A program made the position numbers and the translations under genes. A DNA stretch of 8,858 bases from CAYMND01 sp964465065 (GTDB lineage Bacteria; Acidobacteriota; Aminicenantia; UBA2199), in NCBI GenBank assembly GCA_964465065.1, contig CAYXHZ010000093.1, positions 1 through 8,858 on the forward strand, given 5' to 3'. Of the stretch, positions 5,757-8,858 are shown one piece after another. The notes beneath the pieces are model-generated. The model was given only the letters and a program-made list of their open reading frames with translations, ran no database searches and was not told the origin of the DNA. How positions within the stretch are numbered: the stretch's first letter is position 1; every line of letters starts with the position of its first letter.

Positions 5757-8108
5757 ATGTCTGAAGAAAAGATTATTGAAGCGATCGATTGGCTGAAGCG
5801 CTTTCACACCGATGGCCAAGCTGACGTCCATATCGTGGAAATCCCGGCGAAAGAAGCAAGCTACGCATCTTTCCCGAGCGCAATCGACGAACGGGTGAGC
5901 GGAGTTTACCACGCCCGGGGCGTCACCATGCTCTACAGCCATCAAGCCCAGGCAATCGACCGGGCTCTGGCCGGCCGGGACGTGGTGGTCGCCACACCGA
6001 CGGCTTCCGGAAAAACGCTCGTCTACAATGTTCTGACCCTGAACGCCCTGCTCAGTGACAGCAGCGCCAAATCATTGTACCTTTTTCCCACCAAAGCCCT
6101 GTCCCAGGACCAGTTGGCCGAGCTTTTCGACATCAACAAGGCTCTGGGCGAACCTTTCGGGCTGTACACCTACGATGGCGACACCCCGCAATCGATGCGC
6201 AAAAGCATCCGCAAGCAGGCTCACATCGTTCTGTCCAATCCCTACATGCTGCATTCCGGAATTCTGCCGCACCACACCAAATGGGCCTCGCTGTTTCGCA
6301 ACCTGCGTTACGTGATCATCGACGAGCTTCATTATTACACGGGGGTTTTCGGTTCGCACATGGCCAACATCATTCGCCGCCTGCAGCGAATCTGCGCCTT
6401 TTACGGCAGCCGCCCGATCTTCGTCATGTCCTCGGCCACCATCTCCAACCCCGGTGAACTGGCCCAACGCATGATCGGCCGCGAGACCGTCACCGTTCTG
6501 GAAAGCGGCGCCCCCAGCGGAAAAAAATACCTGGCCTTCGTCAATCCGCCACTCGTCAACCGCCAGCTCGGTATCCGTCGTTCCTACCTGTCCCTGGTCC
6601 GCGAGCTGTCAGCCCGTTTGCTGAACCTGGGTCTGAGCGTGATCACTTTCGCCAATTCGCGGTTAACAGTCGAGGTTCTGGTCAAATACCTGAAGAGCGA
6701 TTGCGAGAAACGGGTCGACCAGTCCGGCCTGGTTCGCGGCTACCGTGGGGGCTATCTGCCCAAACTACGCCGCGAAATAGAAAAAGGCTTGCGTGACGGT
6801 TCGATACGCGGCGTGGTGTCGACCAACGCCCTGGAGCTCGGCATCGACATCGGCGGTCTGGACGCCGTGGTGCTGGCTTCCTACCCCGGCAGCGTCGCCT
6901 CAACCTGGCAACGGATCGGCCGGGCCGGCCGCCGGGCCGGTGATTCACTCGGCATCCTGGTCTGCTCCTCGTCGCCCATCGATCAGTTTATCGCCGGCAC
7001 CCCGGCCTATTTCACCGGCAGGCCCCCCGAGTCCGGGCGGATCAACCCGGATAATTTGTCCATACTCGTCGACCACATCAAATGTGCCGCCTTCGAATTG
7101 CCTTTCGTCCGAGACGAAGCCTTCGGCAGCGGAGATTGCCTGGAAATTCTTTCGTACCTGCAGGAACAGGGGATTCTTCACTACAAGGACAATCGCTGGT
7201 TCTGGACCGAAGAGGGTTATCCGGCTGACGCCGTAAGTATCACCCGCGTAAGCTCGGACAACTTCGTGGTCGTGGATCGGACCGGAGCGGAACAGGTCAT
7301 CGCCGAAGTTGACTTTTCGTCCGCTCTGGAGACCCTGCACCCCAAAGCGATTTACATCCTGGAAGGCGAGCAGTACGTGGTCCAGGAACTGGACTTTGAA
7401 AATCGAAAAGCCTATGTCCAGGAATCCAACGCTGACTATTATACGGATGCCATTTCCTACACCAAAGTAACAGTCCTGGACTGCTTCGACGAAACCAGAC
7501 GTAACGATTTTTGCCTGAGCATGGGTGACGTACATGTTTTCAGCCAGGTGGTCGGCTTCAAGAAACTCAAATTCTACACAAACGAAAACGTCGGTGCCGG
7601 AGACCTGCAACTGCCGCAGCGGGAGATGCACACCAGCGCCTTATGGATGACGATCGCCGAAGAAGTGCTGGACGCCCTCGACATGCCGGATGAGGACAAG
7701 GTGGACGCTGTCTCCGGCCTCGGTTACCTGATGCGCTATATGGCGGCAATCATGCTCCTCTGCGATGTTCGCGATCTGGGCGTCGCCATGGAGGACAGCA
7801 CTACAAATCTTCCGCTCAAATCGCAGGCGCGAAAAAGCGCCGAAATCGGCCACTTCGATGAAACCGGCGCAAGACATTTTGCCCCAAACATCTACCTTTT
7901 CGACAATTACCCCAATGGAGTCGGTTTGAGCGAGGGGCTTTACGAGCGTATCGACGAATTGCTGCTCAACACGCTCGCGGCCATCAAAAACTGTTCCTGC
8001 CGAAACGGCTGCCCCAGTTGCGTCGGGCCGGCGGCCAGGAGCGGCAGCCGACACAAGGAAGGGGCCTTGTATCTGACCCGCCTCCTGACCGGTCTGATGG
8101 AAAACTAA
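5757..8108 (+). CDS. MrfA/YprA (Hrq1-type) DNA repair helicase
   Basis: This 783-residue superfamily 2 helicase carries a C-terminal DUF1998-type zinc site. Residues about 58-240 are the first RecA-like domain: YSHQAQAI (60-67), Walker A ATPTASGKT (79-87), FPTKALSQDQ (110-119), the DEAH-type box DELH (189-192) and SSAT (225-228). Residues about 275-410 are the second: STNALELGIDIGGLD (355-369) and QRIGRAGRR (385-393). The tail ends in CSCRNGCPSC, with Cys746, 748, 752 and 755 in the C-x-C-x3-C-x2-C arrangement of MrfA and Hrq1. B. subtilis MrfA is an ATP-dependent 3'-5' helicase that acts with the nuclease MrfB in repairing mitomycin C damage. No nuclease domain or mrfB is seen here. The ATG at 5757 has a weak AG-rich ribosome site. 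In-frame codons extend back to a GTG at 5610 inside clpB, but they encode no recognisable domain and cross the regulatory region, so I reject them. Family assignment is strong; in vivo role is inferred. Confidence 0.92.
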   Translation: MSEEKIIEAIDWLKRFHTDGQADVHIVEIPAKEASYASFPSAIDERVSGVYHARGVTMLYSHQAQAIDRALAGRDVVVATPTASGKTLVYNVLTLNALLSDSSAKSLYLFPTKALSQDQLAELFDINKALGEPFGLYTYDGDTPQSMRKSIRKQAHIVLSNPYMLHSGILPHHTKWASLFRNLRYVIIDELHYYTGVFGSHMANIIRRLQRICAFYGSRPIFVMSSATISNPGELAQRMIGRETVTVLESGAPSGKKYLAFVNPPLVNRQLGIRRSYLSLVRELSARLLNLGLSVITFANSRLTVEVLVKYLKSDCEKRVDQSGLVRGYRGGYLPKLRREIEKGLRDGSIRGVVSTNALELGIDIGGLDAVVLASYPGSVASTWQRIGRAGRRAGDSLGILVCSSSPIDQFIAGTPAYFTGRPPESGRINPDNLSILVDHIKCAAFELPFVRDEAFGSGDCLEILSYLQEQGILHYKDNRWFWTEEGYPADAVSITRVSSDNFVVVDRTGAEQVIAEVDFSSALETLHPKAIYILEGEQYVVQELDFENRKAYVQESNADYYTDAISYTKVTVLDCFDETRRNDFCLSMGDVHVFSQVVGFKKLKFYTNENVGAGDLQLPQREMHTSALWMTIAEEVLDALDMPDEDKVDAVSGLGYLMRYMAAIMLLCDVRDLGVAMEDSTTNLPLKSQARKSAEIGHFDETGARHFAPNIYLFDNYPNGVGLSEGLYERIDELLLNTLAAIKNCSCRNGCPSCVGPAARSGSRHKEGALYLTRLLTGLMEN

Positions 8109-8755
8109 GCGACTGGCGGTTTGACTTTTTGTAACAGTTCGCCGATCCGTTCGGAAGTAGCCAGATAGGGAAGAATCCCGAAGGTTTGAAAGGCCGGGTG
8201 GGCGCGGATGGCGTCCAGCGCCTCCCGCCTGGATATGGCTACACGCAGTACTGCATGATCCTTGACCATGATCAGCTCCAACGGCAGAATCTGGTGCCGG
8301 CAGCAAAACTCGAAACCAAAACGTTCAATCAGGCGCAGATCGACGCTGACGTTGTCGAGATCGATCTGATCGATCCACTGCTGGTTGAGCAGGATGATAC
8401 GCATCTTTTCCAGGCTGATCCGCCCCATTTCCACCAGCAGTTCCCCCAATGGTTTTCCGGTCCTGGCCTGGGCCTGCAATGCCTCATCGAGATCGTGCTG
8501 ACCGATCAGGCCGCTTTCCAGAAGTATGGAGCCGATGGGCTTGCTGAACAGGAGATGCTTCTGCTGATCCTTCTGCGCAGCGTTGCCATCCAACTGCTTG
8601 CGAATCGCCAGACGTTGCGGCTCCGGAGCTGTACAGAAACAATTCAAACAGTAAGGGCAGACCGGAGTCGGCATGGTATGCGTGCAACATTCAGCTTCAG
8701 TCAACGTAAATTGAGCGCCACAAAACCAACAGCAGATCTGTTCGTCTTTGTTCAT
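8105..8755 (-). CDS. Cysteine-cluster protein with PilB/GspE N-terminal (MshEN-like) domain
   Basis: The protein has 216 residues and no signal peptide. Residues 8-41 hold nine cysteines, including C9-x2-C12 and C33-x2-C36, consistent with a zinc ribbon; C39 and C41 may add a site. Residues 72-118 follow the MshEN/T2SSE_N helical pattern: PIGSILLESGLI (73-84), DLDEALQAQ (88-96), KPLGELLVEMGRIS (101-114). Residues about 128-185 continue like the second half of that domain (IDLDNVSVDLRLIERFGFEF, then a basic LPL segment and LRVAISRREALDAIRAH). In PilB and MshE this domain precedes a secretion ATPase, and in MshE it binds c-di-GMP. Here the ATPase is absent, with no sign of truncation at either end. 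The conserved Arg before each LG is replaced by KP, so c-di-GMP binding is uncertain. An in-frame stop upstream and an AGGGA ribosome site support the ATG at 8755. A regulator or adaptor for type IV pilus or secretion machinery is my inference. Its end overlaps the helicase end by 4 bp. Confidence 0.82.
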   Translation of the reverse strand: MNKDEQICCWFCGAQFTLTEAECCTHTMPTPVCPYCLNCFCTAPEPQRLAIRKQLDGNAAQKDQQKHLLFSKPIGSILLESGLIGQHDLDEALQAQARTGKPLGELLVEMGRISLEKMRIILLNQQWIDQIDLDNVSVDLRLIERFGFEFCCRHQILPLELIMVKDHAVLRVAISRREALDAIRAHPAFQTFGILPYLATSERIGELLQKVKPPVA

Positions 8756-8775
8756 CTCTTCCCTGTGCCTTACCC

Positions 8776-8804
8776 ATTATAATGACTCCAGGATCGGGAA
8801 ACAA
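8776..8804 (-). promoter_or_regulatory. Candidate promoter of the MshEN-like gene
   Basis: On the minus strand TTGTTT (8804-8799, 3 of 6) is followed after 17 bp by a perfect TATAAT (8781-8776). Transcription would start near 8769, about 13 nt before the ATG. The sequence ATTATAAT is palindromic, so a -10 box can also be read rightward (8778-8783), but its -35 is poor. Beyond 8805 I see no gene I can assign. A rightward ATG at 8809 is open to the window end but has no spaced ribosome site, and two minus-strand frames end in stops here. Confidence 0.45.
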
Positions 8805-8858
8805 GAGGATGTCCCTAAACGGCCGGCAACCGGTCACGCGATTGTTTTTCCCTTGTCC

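Noticed and set aside
6945..7631. Leftward open frame of 228 codons inside the helicase
   Set aside because: It is antisense to the helicase and lacks its own signals.
8814..8845. GGCCGG-CAA-CCGGTC stem followed later by a T-run
   Set aside because: The stem includes a G-T pair and the T-run starts several bases away, so it is a poor intrinsic terminator.
8809..8858. Possible start of a rightward gene at the window edge
   Set aside because: There are only 16 full codons, the AGAGG touches the ATG with no spacing, and minus-strand gene ends are equally possible here.

Overview
The window is bacterial chromosomal DNA of middling G+C. It carries five well-supported protein genes packed with very little space. 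An OmpA-type envelope protein points to a Gram-negative cell with an outer membrane. The genes do not settle the phylum. The small coiled-coil protein has end motifs that I recall from Acidobacteriota, Aminicenantes and deltaproteobacterial genomes, so that broad neighbourhood is a weak guess. No rRNA, tRNA, CRISPR array, insertion sequence, prophage gene or integration site is visible.

Layout. Positions 1-172 are a leader with a good sigma70-like promoter. Positions 173-3043 look like one rightward transcription unit: a secreted OmpA-domain protein, a secreted coiled-coil protein of unknown function that starts 1 nt after it, and mtnA (5-methylthioribose-1-phosphate isomerase, methionine salvage). 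The leftward clpB gene (3010-5616, ClpB disaggregase) converges on mtnA, and their 3' ends overlap by 34 bp. A 140-bp A+T-rich divergent intergenic region follows (5617-5756). It holds a near-consensus clpB promoter and two inverted repeats. To its right is a helicase of the MrfA/YprA-Hrq1 type (5757-8108) with a C-terminal four-cysteine zinc site. It converges, with a 4-bp overlap, on a leftward gene (8105-8755) that joins an N-terminal cysteine cluster to a PilB/GspE N-terminal (MshEN-like) domain without the ATPase part. The last 100 bp hold the promoter of that gene and nothing else I can assign.

The genes do not form one obvious pathway. There are envelope proteins, a metabolic repair enzyme, a protein-quality-control chaperone, a DNA-repair helicase and a possible c-di-GMP or type IV pilus related factor. 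I see no clear new defence or mobile system. The most open items are the stand-alone Cys-cluster/MshEN protein, the unknown secreted coiled-coil protein and its OmpA-like neighbour with an altered peptidoglycan-binding site, and the palindromes between clpB and the helicase.
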